NCBI GenBank assembly: GCA_007674295.1
Contig: CM017452.1
Coordinates: forward strand, 124,001 to 188,000
Direction of reading: 5' to 3'
DNA: 64,000 nucleotides
Source of the DNA: Antonospora locustae
Taxonomy: Eukaryota; Microsporidia
The notes below the pieces were generated by a model that was not told where the DNA came from, ran no database searches, and saw nothing but the letters and a program-made list of their open reading frames with translations. The translations under genes were made by a program, and so were the position numbers. Below, in pieces: positions 1 to 8,114 of this stretch; position 1 is the first letter of the stretch, and the number at the start of each line of letters is the position of its first letter.

Positions 1-45
1 ACCGCAGGTTGCGTCATAAAAAAGAATGTTTTTATTTCAAGGGCA

Positions 46-210
46 TCAATTGTCTTCGCATTCAGCAGATCCTTTGCTTTTGTCATCGCATTTTCCTGTT
101 CCACATGACTTAGAGCTGCAGCTTCCTTTTTCTTCTCCGCTTCCTTGGCACAGTGACATATATACCATTCCAGTAATAAAGAAACACCAGATGCTTCTCC
201 CGTAACTCAT
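46..210 (-). CDS. Small cysteine-rich secreted peptide (54 aa), unknown function
   Basis: This short reading frame starts at ATG (208-210) and ends in TGA. The first 22 or so residues form a plausible signal peptide: Arg near the start, then a hydrophobic core around WCFFITGMVYMSL. The remaining ~32 residues are Gly/Ser/Lys/Glu-rich with four evenly spaced cysteines (CSSKSC, GKC, AEC). An AATAAA-like signal lies just past the stop on this strand (about 30-35). No family is recognised. The secreted, cysteine-patterned layout suggests a spore-surface or host-directed peptide, which is inference. At this length a chance frame is possible, but the signal-peptide and cysteine pattern together make it better than random. 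Confidence 0.42.
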   Translation of the reverse strand: MSYGRSIWCFFITGMVYMSLCQGSGEEKGSCSSKSCGTGKCDDKSKGSAECEDN

Positions 211-541
211 GGAATGTGTTTAATTATGGTATTTATAGTTTTTGTTCATAAAGCTCAACCAGTAGAAAATTTGCCATGTATTCTCCTTTTCAAAGATACA
301 GAACTGTGTTAAAAGGATAGCAAAATCACTAGATATGCAGCGTGTGCTGTGTACTGAAACAGAGAAATTTATTTCAAATAATGATGTAATACATCGTCGA
401 AATTGGTTGTTTCTCAGCAAAGGCAGTTGCAAGTAAGTATTAGCATAGATACCTTCAATATTCGAATGCTGTTTTTGAAATGTTCTGAAGCATTACTTTG
501 TCTGTTTTTTCTACTTCTGTTAACATAAACTATGCCCCTGA
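211..541. other. Intergenic, no gene seen
   Basis: The only long frame here, on the minus strand, begins with TTG rather than ATG and resembles no family. The stretch is AT-rich and ends in the CCCC run just before the next start. Confidence 0.5.
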
Positions 542-925
542 ATGCGCCTCTTCGCAAAACCTGTTTTTAAAAAAACCTTGCTAGCGAAGATTCCACAATT
601 CATACTATTTGTGGACCCAGGCTGTTCTGTTTCTCCAGAAGAGATCATTTTTTTGCAGACAGCATTTCCAGAGACAAATATAAAAAAGCTCTCACCAACA
701 TATGACGGCGACGGCATACACTTTCTTGACAAACGCTGCAGAAGAAAATGCTCATGCACACAGCCTGACCTTATACTTCTGATAGACAACGTCTTTCGCT
801 TCAACGTGGGTTGTTTTATGTTACTGGGCAAGGCGGAGATTTTGTTTTCTAGAAGATACTCTCGAAAGTTCTTCCATGACTCCCTTCTGCATTTCTCGTC
901 ATGCGAGATTCGAAACGGGCTTTAG
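542..925 (+). CDS. Hypothetical protein (127 aa)
   Basis: The ATG start is preceded by CCCC at 535-538, three bases upstream, the same arrangement seen before confirmed genes in this window. The product is a mixed alpha/beta protein with hydrophobic strand-like stretches (FILFVD, LILLID), a cysteine cluster (CRRKCSC) near residue 70 and a basic, aromatic C-terminal third. I do not recognise the family. It lies about 110 bases upstream of the eL32 gene on the same strand. A minus-strand frame over the same region starts with TTG and is taken as a shadow. Confidence 0.5.
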   Translation: MRLFAKPVFKKTLLAKIPQFILFVDPGCSVSPEEIIFLQTAFPETNIKKLSPTYDGDGIHFLDKRCRRKCSCTQPDLILLIDNVFRFNVGCFMLLGKAEILFSRRYSRKFFHDSLLHFSSCEIRNGL

Positions 926-1020
926 ACAGAGCAGTCCATGCAAACGACCTTCCTGTTTCCTTTAGCGTCTTTAACAGGGCTCGGTCGGCTCTCTGAACGG
1001 AATGAAGCTATAGCACAAAA

Positions 1021-1033
1021 AAAATTTTACCCC
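1021..1033 (+). promoter_or_regulatory. AAAATTTT-A-CCCC core promoter-like element of eL32
   Basis: AAAATTTT (1021-1028) and CCCC (1030-1033) end one base before the eL32 ATG at 1035. The same composite is found before uL13 (4306-4321) and Ran (31900-31915, minus strand). AAATTT and CCC signals just upstream of starts have been described for microsporidia. Assignment as the initiation region is inference from position. Confidence 0.55.
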
Positions 1034-1034
1034 G

Positions 1035-1433
1035 ATGGAGCCGTATCTAAGAGTTCCCCGACAGAGGAAGACAAAGCACAAATTCAACAGATTTCACTCA
1101 GACAGGTTCAAGCGTGTGAAGAAGTCCTGGAGAAGGCCAAAAGGTATTGACAACCGTGTACGAAGAAAGCTCAGCGGTGCAATAAAGATGCCCAACAAAG
1201 GCTATGGAACAGACAAGCTTGCAAAGCACATGGTCCACGGTGGCTTTCGACTGGTCCAGATACGGAATGTCGGAGACCTTCTTCCCCTTATTTCTCAGAA
1301 CAGATTCTACTGTGCAGAAGTTGCACACTCCGTGGGTGCCAAGAAGAGAATCGAAATCTTCTATAAAGCCATGGAATATGGAATACATCTGACTAACGGC
1401 AAGGCAAGGCTTGTAGAGGAAAATAAGGAATGA
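1035..1433 (+). CDS. RPL32: Large-subunit ribosomal protein eL32
   Basis: This is a 132-residue eL32-family component of the cytosolic 60S subunit. Diagnostic stretches include the basic HSDRFKRVKKSWRRPKG segment near residue 20, IDNRVRRK, MPNKGYG, KHMVHGGFR and the C-terminal YCAEVAHSV with LTNGKARL. Length matches the family (about 130). The ATG at 1035 is preferred because the CCCC run ends directly before it and the conserved core starts about 15 residues in. Another frame starting at 938 in this area is a shadow. No intron is seen. Confidence 0.95.
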   Translation: MEPYLRVPRQRKTKHKFNRFHSDRFKRVKKSWRRPKGIDNRVRRKLSGAIKMPNKGYGTDKLAKHMVHGGFRLVQIRNVGDLLPLISQNRFYCAEVAHSVGAKKRIEIFYKAMEYGIHLTNGKARLVEENKE

Positions 1434-1943
1434 TTTCGACAGTATGAGCAGCATTTTCCAGTCAAAGAATATCCAGTGATTTATAAATAAACGGATGCTA
1501 CTTTGCAATGAGTTACGAGATATCATTTTTTTCTTTTGGGTAGTGCTTGCAATAAGCACTCTTGCAAGTTGTCTGTGTGTATCAAAGTATAGAACACACT
1601 ACATTGCAAGTGCATCAGCATTCTAGCCTCTGTTTCCAGCATGTCCTTTTAAGTATCAAAGGCCATGTCTCTTGTGCTTGAGAAAAGACAAGAGATGTCC
1701 GTGTATTCTACACTCAACTTAACTCTATCTATGAAATACAAAGGCACTTCTATTTAAGTACTGTTGCTTGAACGCCTGTCGGCAGGGGCTAAAAGCCTTT
1801 CGAGTTTACGGCTTTTACACATGACATGTCAAGCATATTGCACCAGAGAGAAATTATGTTTCCAGGCTGTCTTGATTTTCTGAATTCCGTTGTCGCACAT
1901 TTGTGCCTTGCTAAAAGCAAAAGAGCTTGCTGCCAGGCATTTA
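1434..1943. other. Intergenic with two adjacent hairpins at 1775-1817
   Basis: No convincing frame is present. A short hairpin CCTG/CAGG with TCGG loop (1775-1786) is followed by a perfect 8-bp stem TAAAAGCC/GGCTTTTA (1790-1797 with 1810-1817, 12-nt loop). It could be part of a structured RNA or a 3'-end signal, but no known RNA family is recognised. Confidence 0.3.
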
Positions 1944-2165
1944 CTATGCGCTTCTGGCTTTTCTTCTATTTGTTTCGGATGCAAACATTGCTATGTTGTA
2001 TACAAGTGTAGATGCTAGAACAAAGATCGATGCGAACACCAATATAACGTCCTCGAGCAGCGTGTTTTTGCTATAAAAAGGATTCAGCAGCAGAATGTAT
2101 GCAACACACGCATATGCCATGGTGCTAAAAAGTAGAATTGCAGTGTATTTGTTAAGAAGCATCAT
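1944..2165 (-). CDS. Small two-TM membrane protein (73 aa)
   Basis: The gene starts at a double ATG (2160-2165) with CCC placed directly upstream on this strand (CCCATGATG). The product has two hydrophobic helices, residues about 7-27 and 38-60, separated by a short polar loop, then a basic tail (RRKAR). This size and layout recalls V-ATPase assembly factor VMA21 and other small ER proteins, but no diagnostic motif is present, so no name is given. It lies tail-to-tail with eL32 across about 500 bases. Promoter position and clean two-helix topology make it likely real. Confidence 0.5.
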   Translation of the reverse strand: MMLLNKYTAILLFSTMAYACVAYILLLNPFYSKNTLLEDVILVFASIFVLASTLVYNIAMFASETNRRKARSA

Positions 2166-2365
2166 GGGTGGCTTCTCTGCGTAATATGAAACACTTTGAG
2201 GCCAAAAGCTCTCACACGAGACTGCATTATGCTTGCAGCTTGCATACAGGTGCGTGTTCTCTCCCCCCTTTACCTTGCTAACAACATTTTTCTACACACA
2301 GATACAGGGAGTAGCCAAAATAAAATTTTTGCTGCCATGTTGAAAGTTTGTAACCAAAACCCCAA

Positions 2366-2677
2366 ATGATGTTGATACCGACAAAAAATATTCTTGCTGT
2401 GAAGCGCCACATGTTGGAGAAGAGATGCATTGTCGTAGAGGACACGCCGAAGGGAAACCATCCTGTCCTGAACATTCCAAATCTCCAGGTGCTGAACATA
2501 ATGAAAAGCCTCGTTTCAAAAAGGTATGTCAAGAAGACATTCTGCTGGAGGCACGGATACTACTTTCTGGAAGATACTGCCGTGGATGTGCTCAAGGACC
2601 AGCTGTGTATGTCAGACGATGAAGCTGCAGGGCTGTATGCACCTTCTGCAGTTGTTTCGAATATAAAAGCACAGTAA
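2366..2677 (+). CDS. RPS10: Small-subunit ribosomal protein eS10
   Basis: The 103-residue product is the winged-helix eS10 protein of the 40S subunit. It starts with the family signature MLIPTKN after an extra Met. It continues with a VVEDTPKGNHPVLNIPNLQV segment, then MKSL, the YVKKTFCWRHGYYFL core and a C-terminal helix. It lacks the long glycine/basic tail of animal eS10. CCCC lies 2-5 bases before the ATG at 2366; the second ATG at 2369 is equally possible. It is followed about 100 bases downstream by the left copy of the duplicated segment. Confidence 0.93.
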   Translation: MMLIPTKNILAVKRHMLEKRCIVVEDTPKGNHPVLNIPNLQVLNIMKSLVSKRYVKKTFCWRHGYYFLEDTAVDVLKDQLCMSDDEAAGLYAPSAVVSNIKAQ

Positions 2678-2776
2678 TTAGCCTTTATACTTTTCAGATC
2701 TACGTGTTTTTCGTAAAACGAAAAGTTTAGCTGCGTGCAATGCAAGGATCTTCTGTTACCTTTGCAGCTCCATTCA

Positions 2777-2814
2777 GAACTGGTTCATTTTCACTGCTCT
2801 ACAACATTGAGTAA
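2777..2814 (+). pseudogene. Terminal fragment of RPA190 carried in by duplication
   Basis: The bases are identical to the end of the Pol I largest-subunit gene at 56586-56623: the last twelve codons or so (reading TGSFSLLYNIE) and its TAA. Nothing else of RPA190 precedes it here; the sequence upstream diverges abruptly at 2777. It has no start and no coding role. It marks the left boundary of the duplicated segment. Confidence 0.9.
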
Positions 2815-2854
2815 CACTAAAGACCGTTAGAACCACATTTTATTTACAATTCGC

Positions 2855-3916
2855 TTAAGCACACGCTTCGCCGCCGTGGTGACCGTGACCAAGATCGCCG
2901 AACACCGCAAGCTTCGTTCGAATAACACCGCAGTCGCGCTCTCTCGAGGATGCAACACACGAGATGGCCTTCTCAATCTCACGCTCCACAGAAATTACCA
3001 CAAAGCGGAGACGGCTCTCCACAAATCTCTCTCTGCCTTCTATCAGGCATCGCAGGTGGCTGCACTCCTTCTCAAATATCTTCTCAAGCAGCGACCTGAT
3101 CAGCGCCTCAGAGCCCTGGAATGCCTTGCCAATCTCCTTCTCAACATCCCTCATGAACTCTCCTGCAATCTCCTGGATTCTTCTAAGCTCGTCTGTGGTC
3201 TCTCTCTGCACCGCTGCAATCACGCTTCTCTGGAGCTCTCTGGTGTTGTTCTGCACAGTGGGCACCAAGCCATTAACTGTGTCTCTGATGGCTGTTAGAA
3301 GATCCGCATCAGCAAGCCCAAGAAGCGCCCTGAAGAAGTTTGTGTTCCTCTCGTTGAACCTTTCAAACTCCTCGTTGATTATTCTCTCGAGTTGTCTGTT
3401 GGTCTCCACAACGATGCCCTCTATCTTCTTAATTGCACGGTGCAGAGGCTCCTTGACAATCTCAATGACGTCCTTCTCGAGCTTGTTCATGTTCATGATG
3501 ACAGCCTCGACAGCCTTCTCACCGGACTTTTCCATGGAGCGCTTGGCGCAGGCCGAGAGGTCGCTAAACTGGTGGCATATTGATTGGCCGATGTACAGAT
3601 AGGACTCGCCAACAAGACACTTGATGTCGCAGAGAAGGCGTCGGCAGTGCCTTGAGATGCCCTTGTGATGGTGGTGGTGCTTTCGGTGCTGAATGTACCT
3701 TGGAGGCTCACATGGCTCGCACCTTTCAAAGGCCCTGTAATCATCATATTTTGTCCTGTGACGCTCTGAAAATGCAGGTTCGCAGACTTCAACCTCGCTC
3801 GAACTGCTGCTGGAACTGCTGCTGGAGCTGCTGTCTGAGTCATCGTACTTTCCTTTACCGGCATAAGCACATGCCACAAGTACAAATAACATAGAGAATA
3901 CTCCACTTAATTTCAT
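2855..3916 (-). CDS. Secreted Ser-, His-rich helical protein, paralogue A (353 aa)
   Basis: An N-terminal signal peptide (residues 1-19, basic start, hydrophobic core, AYA cleavage site) precedes a poly-Ser tract (about 13 Ser), a Cys-containing linker, and a KHHHHHK motif near residue 80. A long region of charged amphipathic helices (about 110-330) with scattered Cys follows, ending in GHGHHGGEACA. No known domain is recognised. A secreted, cysteine-containing, His/Ser-rich protein in a microsporidian suggests a spore-wall or polar-tube component, which is inference only. Unlike most neighbours it has no CCC before its ATG. Its near-identical paralogue is at 56664-57755; this copy differs there in the Ser/linker region and around residues 195-220. 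By context this is the derived copy. Confidence 0.85.
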   Translation of the reverse strand: MKLSGVFSMLFVLVACAYAGKGKYDDSDSSSSSSSSSSSSEVEVCEPAFSERHRTKYDDYRAFERCEPCEPPRYIQHRKHHHHHKGISRHCRRLLCDIKCLVGESYLYIGQSICHQFSDLSACAKRSMEKSGEKAVEAVIMNMNKLEKDVIEIVKEPLHRAIKKIEGIVVETNRQLERIINEEFERFNERNTNFFRALLGLADADLLTAIRDTVNGLVPTVQNNTRELQRSVIAAVQRETTDELRRIQEIAGEFMRDVEKEIGKAFQGSEALIRSLLEKIFEKECSHLRCLIEGRERFVESRLRFVVISVEREIEKAISCVASSRERDCGVIRTKLAVFGDLGHGHHGGEACA

Positions 3917-4305
3917 TTAATGCAGCGTGGCACATGCATATATACTTTTTGCAAAACACGCACGGTGTCTATGCAGCACAAAACTTCCTTTTTTGGAAGC
4001 AATTTGTTTGTTTTTTTGCAGAAATACGTTCTGGACTCACAATTTGTGCACAGAGAGAGTAGAGCCAAACAGTCTCTTAGAATAAGAACGAAGTCGCTAT
4101 GAGATAGAAGAATTTGCACCGGGTTAACGTTGTTTTTATTTGTACTTCGGCGCTTTGCTTTTGTCTGTCAATATCTGAAAAGTGTTGTTTGTATATTCAT
4201 CATCTGCGCAATATTAAGACTACTCTCGATGTTTTTATGTAGCGCCTGCAAACGGTAAGTTCAGTAGAATACACAGAGTTACCAAGCGCATTTTCTGGAA
4301 ATCTG

Positions 4306-4321
4306 AAAATTTTTTCACCCC
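4306..4321 (+). promoter_or_regulatory. AAAATTTTTT-CA-CCCC element of uL13
   Basis: AAAA followed by six T (4306-4315), then CA and CCCC (4318-4321), sits 3 bases before the uL13 ATG. It closely matches the eL32 and Ran upstream elements. Its role as core promoter or transcription start is inferred from position. Confidence 0.55.
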
Positions 4322-4324
4322 TAT

Positions 4325-4921
4325 ATGATTAACAAGGAAATAATCGTGGATGGAACCGGACACATAGCAGGCAAGCTGGGTACGTACATTGCTAAGAAAC
4401 TTCTCGAGGGATACACAATCACTGTTCTCTGTGCAGAGTCAATTGTGCTCACAGGCCCTATTCACCGTACCAAGCTTAGGTATAAGGATTATCTCAACAA
4501 GAGGTGCCTAGTAAATCCACTCAGGGGGCCGTTCCACTACAAGGAGCCGTCTAAACTATTCATGAGGCTTGTTAAAAGAATGGTGCCCTACAAAAAGAAA
4601 AGGGGTGCAGCAGCACTACAGAGACTGCAGGTTTTTGAGGGAATACCCGAAAAGTTTGAAAATACAGAACGAAGTATATGCCCTCGGGCGCTTCTTGAAT
4701 ACTGTGCAAACCCAATAAGAAAGAGCGCAACATACGGTAAGCTGCTTTCTGAATTTGGATGGAAACATCTAAATATAACAGAGGAAATGAAAAAGAAAGT
4801 TCTGCAGCGAGAGGAAAAAGCAAAGAAAGAAAAGGATGCAAGGATGGAGGAGATCCAGCGCATAAGAGAAAGCAGCAGCTTCAATAAGGAGGTGGAGGAG
4901 ATCATGTCGCGTATTGAGTAA
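4325..4921 (+). CDS. RPL13A: Large-subunit ribosomal protein uL13
   Basis: The 198-residue product is the eukaryotic uL13 protein (RPL16 in yeast) of the 60S subunit. Visible features are the start IIVDGTGHIAGKLGTYIAK, the segment VLTGPIHRTKLRYKDYL, then NPLRGPFHYKEPSK and MVPYKKKRG, and a long basic/acidic C-terminal helix. Length is normal for the family. The ATG at 4325 follows the CCCC box by three bases. Confidence 0.95.
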   Translation: MINKEIIVDGTGHIAGKLGTYIAKKLLEGYTITVLCAESIVLTGPIHRTKLRYKDYLNKRCLVNPLRGPFHYKEPSKLFMRLVKRMVPYKKKRGAAALQRLQVFEGIPEKFENTERSICPRALLEYCANPIRKSATYGKLLSEFGWKHLNITEEMKKKVLQREEKAKKEKDARMEEIQRIRESSSFNKEVEEIMSRIE

Positions 4922-5480
4922 CTCTTCAATGCAAGGCACATGTCAACGTCTTGTTGCTGTGTGCAATGTCTCTATACTCGGTGTCAAACCAATAAACACG
5001 TTACAATCCCAGAATTTTGTGTTTAGCCGGACGGAATCATTCTTTTTCCAGTTAGCAACATACATGCAAGCTGATCGCATGATGCAATTATGAGCCGCTG
5101 ATTCCGGTATGTTCAGCAGCACAAGGTCTGTGAGCAGTGCATTGTGAATAGGAAAGCCAATGCTGAAAGTCGACCAGCGCTTACTGAAATCAATACCGTG
5201 CCATATCCATTCTGATCTAGATGTCAAGCTTTCTGTAGTATCTGCTATGTGTTAAATTGCAAAATCTTGAACGTCTTCTCGAAAATATGTATTCTCTAGA
5301 AATTGCTTACAGAACGCTTAGCAGCTTATAGACTTTAGTTGTATCCTTTCAGAATACACATGTAGAATTTTTGAGGAGATCTCAGTATCAATCTGTCGTC
5401 AACGCATCCAAAAAAGACCACACATCACATTCCTAAAGTAGAATGTCAGAAAATATAAAAACGAGCCAGACAAGACTGGA
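4922..5480. other. Intergenic, no supported gene
   Basis: A 94-codon minus-strand frame (4943-5227) has only a TTG at its 5' end, no upstream CCC and no recognisable family, so I do not call it. TATAAAA lies near 5455, shortly before the kinase start. Confidence 0.45.
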
Positions 5481-6560
5481 ATGAAGTTAAGAAAAAGAGT
5501 CCTAAGGAAGTTCGATGTCATCGGAATAAGCGGGCGTGGTGGACACTCGAGAGTCTACAAGCTTCGGCATATTCCCACAAATAAGTTCCATGCGCTGAAA
5601 GAAGTTGGAATCGTCTCTCGAGAAAACATTGATGATGTTTTGTTTGAGAGCAAGCTGCTGAGTCCAAAGCACAAAAACATACTGTCATACCAGAGTCTGA
5701 TGGTCAGCACAAGGCCCAAAGAACTTGAGCAGATTCAGGAGGAGGGAGAACCCGAGTCCAGGCCGTCTTCGGGAATCGAAATAGATCTGATAAAGAAGTG
5801 CAGCTCTCTCAAAATCAAGGTTGACACGTGCAAGGACAAGAAGTACTACCATTACTTGCTCTCAGACCACGCAGACTTCACACTTAGGGACTACATCGAC
5901 CTGAGAAATGAACTATTCTATAAGGAAGAGAAAGAGCGCTGTATGGTTTTTAACTCACAAAACGACAAAATATTCGAGTGCAAGATTCCATATTACGACT
6001 CAGAAAACAGGTTTCGGCAGATACCAGCGATATTCATGTCATACAGCATAATTAAGACAGGCAGGGAAAAACTGGTTAACAGGCATTTTGTGAACTTCAT
6101 TTTCAAAGGAATTCTCAAGGGACTTTGCTTTCTTCATTCAAAAAGCATCATTCACAACGATCTGAAGCCGAGCAACGTCTTTTTTGTTGAGAAAGAGGAC
6201 TACTCTCCGAAAATTGGAGACTTTGGTCTGTCTAAGAAGGAGTTCAGGAACTTTGATTCGTTAAACCTCGACGAAAGAAGCTTTATGGAGAAGGGAGACT
6301 GGCTTGTAAGTATGGAGAGTGAGGATATATTCAATGTTGGACTGATGTATTTTGAGATGCTCTGGCCCATGAAGACAGTTTCGGAGCGTTATTTCATACT
6401 CAAAGAAATCAAAGACCGAAATGTAGTTCCAGTTGAGTTTTCAACAGAACTTCCGGAGGAGGCACGGATTGTTGAACAATGTATAAACCCAAACACGTTT
6501 GAACGACCAAGTGCGAGAAGACTGCTTAGGGACGTATGCGCTCTTGTGCGCACAAAGTAG
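5481..6560 (+). CDS. Protein kinase resembling eIF2-alpha kinases (359 aa)
   Basis: The product has a full Ser/Thr kinase fold. It shows a glycine loop (GRGGHSRVY near residue 18), the ATP-binding Lys in FHALKEV, a C-helix Glu in FESKLLS and a catalytic loop HNDLKPSN near residue 226, in which Asn replaces the usual Arg of HRD. DFGLSK completes the metal-binding motif. An insert of about 100 residues separates beta-4/5 strands between the lobes. The C-terminal part (LWPMKTVSERYFILKEIKDR followed by ...FERPSARRLL) resembles the end of GCN2/PERK-type eIF2-alpha kinases, which phosphorylate eIF2-alpha under stress. No regulatory domains flank it. Kinase activity is likely; the subfamily is moderately supported. 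No CCC motif is seen before the ATG. Confidence 0.75.
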   Translation: MKLRKRVLRKFDVIGISGRGGHSRVYKLRHIPTNKFHALKEVGIVSRENIDDVLFESKLLSPKHKNILSYQSLMVSTRPKELEQIQEEGEPESRPSSGIEIDLIKKCSSLKIKVDTCKDKKYYHYLLSDHADFTLRDYIDLRNELFYKEEKERCMVFNSQNDKIFECKIPYYDSENRFRQIPAIFMSYSIIKTGREKLVNRHFVNFIFKGILKGLCFLHSKSIIHNDLKPSNVFFVEKEDYSPKIGDFGLSKKEFRNFDSLNLDERSFMEKGDWLVSMESEDIFNVGLMYFEMLWPMKTVSERYFILKEIKDRNVVPVEFSTELPEEARIVEQCINPNTFERPSARRLLRDVCALVRTK

Positions 6561-7603
6561 GTTATAAATTTGTATATTATTACAAAGAGGATTTCTTGCT
6601 TCTCTTCATTACAAAATGCCTCCATCCTCGCTTCGCAGAAGCATGATACTGAAAAGCTCAAGCCATTTGTTCTTTAGCCCATCATGAAAAAAGACATTGA
6701 AGTGAAGAGTTTCTGCGCTGCATATAGAGAACGCACCAAGTTAGGCACTCTAATGTGCCAAGCTGAAGCTGCAGATTTATTTGTGCGAAAACATTCATTT
6801 TGCTTTTTACTTATAAAATGTGGTACCGTACACAGTTAGGTTTTCTTATGTTTCTTATGACTCTCACAACGAAAAATACAAGCCGAAGAGCATCTTCTGT
6901 CTTAAACACCCCGTATGTTGTCTCCACACTATGTATGCTTTACTTTCTTCTAAAATTTCATTGATAACAGAAATCCAATGTTTTGCTAGATTCCCATGAT
7001 TGTGTTCAATTAGACAATCTAATACGTACTCATGTAGAAATTTTCCAAGACGCTTGTGTTTCTAAACTCCACAGAAATCTTTTTGCACAAAGTGGTGATA
7101 ACGTTTTTGAATTCTTCCTCAAATGCATTTTAAGTATATACAATAACGAAATACTTTCCAAAAAGAATGTGGATAGCGCACAACACACGATTTTCAAAAG
7201 ACATAATTATGTGGAAAATGTGTGTATAAGTTTGTCTTCAGACCAACGCAATGATGATATAACAATACTGAATACGTCTGTGCTTGAAAAAATGAAATGC
7301 TAGTATTGCTTTCACCACAAAGCAATTAGAGGAAAACAGTCATGGCATTTAGAAACGGCATCATGCATAGGCTTCTGCACTTTGGTAACTCTCCTTATGC
7401 TTGAGGCTGCTCTGTATTCTAATAAGCACACCACAAAAGACTTTGGTAATGCTCTCTATTTATACTAATTATTGCTCAGTGTGCACAAGACTGCATTATG
7501 TGGATTTTTAGCCTATGTGTATCTGGAATTAGGGCATTCTCTCCACAGTACTAATTGCACTTTTCTCTTTAAAGACATTTTTTGAAAGAAAACACCCTTG
7601 TAG
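6561..7603. other. Long intergenic region, no supported gene
   Basis: A 106-codon plus-strand frame (6983-7303) begins with TTG and has no internal ATG until its end; codons are AT-rich and no family is recognised. CCC at 7595-7597 belongs to the eL31 start. Confidence 0.45.
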
Positions 7604-7933
7604 ATGGCATCGCTCTCTAATAAGGCTGTTGAGATGACGGTAAACCTTGGAAAGCTGGCGCGAAAGGCTTCATGGCGATACAAGGCTCCCAAGTGTATCT
7701 ACTACTTGAAGAAGTTTATTCGAAGCCAATTCAAATCTGAAAACGACATTCTTATAGCGCCTGAGGTCAACAAGTACATATGGAGACACGGTATAAAGAA
7801 CATTCCCAAAAGAATGAGAATAAAAATCGAGAGGGGACCCTCCAACAAAAACCCTGAGCTCAACGTGTTCAGAGTTTGTCTAGTGAACGTGAACACGTTC
7901 AAGGGTCTTCAATCACAGTCGTACACTGAATAA
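7604..7933 (+). CDS. RPL31: Large-subunit ribosomal protein eL31
   Basis: The 109-residue product matches eL31, a 60S surface protein near the tunnel exit. The N-terminal strand (EMTVNLGKL) is followed by a basic segment APKCIYYLKKFIRSQF. The segment with the conserved VNKYIWRHGIKNIPKRMRIK follows, and the C-terminal VNTFKGLQ ends the fold. Family length is about 120. CCC lies 6 bases before the ATG. Confidence 0.93.
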   Translation: MASLSNKAVEMTVNLGKLARKASWRYKAPKCIYYLKKFIRSQFKSENDILIAPEVNKYIWRHGIKNIPKRMRIKIERGPSNKNPELNVFRVCLVNVNTFKGLQSQSYTE

Positions 7934-8114
7934 AGTCATTCTGGTGCTCTATTTTCTGCTGTTGCTATTATTATTTTACACTGCTTCACCGCAAGACACG
8001 AAACAAAGTCTATGAAAGTAGGCTGCACATCTTTGTATTATTTAAGATGTTATCTGTTTTATCTAGTAACTGGCGTCTTCACTTTACGCATTTTGTATTT
8101 CTGTACGAATGCCC

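Larger units (their letters stand above)
2777..4058. repeat. Left copy of a 1.3-kb segmental duplication
   Basis: This 1282-base segment matches 56586-57897 in the same orientation. It contains the last RPA190 codons, the 40-base convergent spacer, a complete secreted-protein gene and about 140 bases of its upstream region. Most stretches are identical. Differences are confined to two coding blocks and a few upstream bases, with a 30-base length difference inside the N-terminal low-complexity region. Both ends break sharply (A/G at 2776, GT versus CT after 4058). Confidence 0.93.

Noticed and set aside
220..432. 70-codon minus-strand frame
   Set aside because: Begins with TTG, has no start signal and no family resemblance.
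520..831. 103-codon minus-strand frame opposite the 542-925 gene
   Set aside because: Starts with TTG, whereas the plus-strand frame has ATG directly after CCCC.
1098..1559. 153-codon minus-strand frame
   Set aside because: Antisense shadow of the eL32 gene.
2964..3602. 212-codon plus-strand frame, also present at 56773-57411
   Set aside because: Antisense of the conserved secreted-protein gene; it appears twice only because the segment is duplicated.
4943..5227. 94-codon minus-strand frame after uL13
   Set aside because: Only a TTG at its 5' end, no CCC, no recognisable family.
6983..7303. 106-codon plus-strand frame in a 1-kb gap
   Set aside because: No ATG near the start, AT-rich codons, no family; treated as chance.
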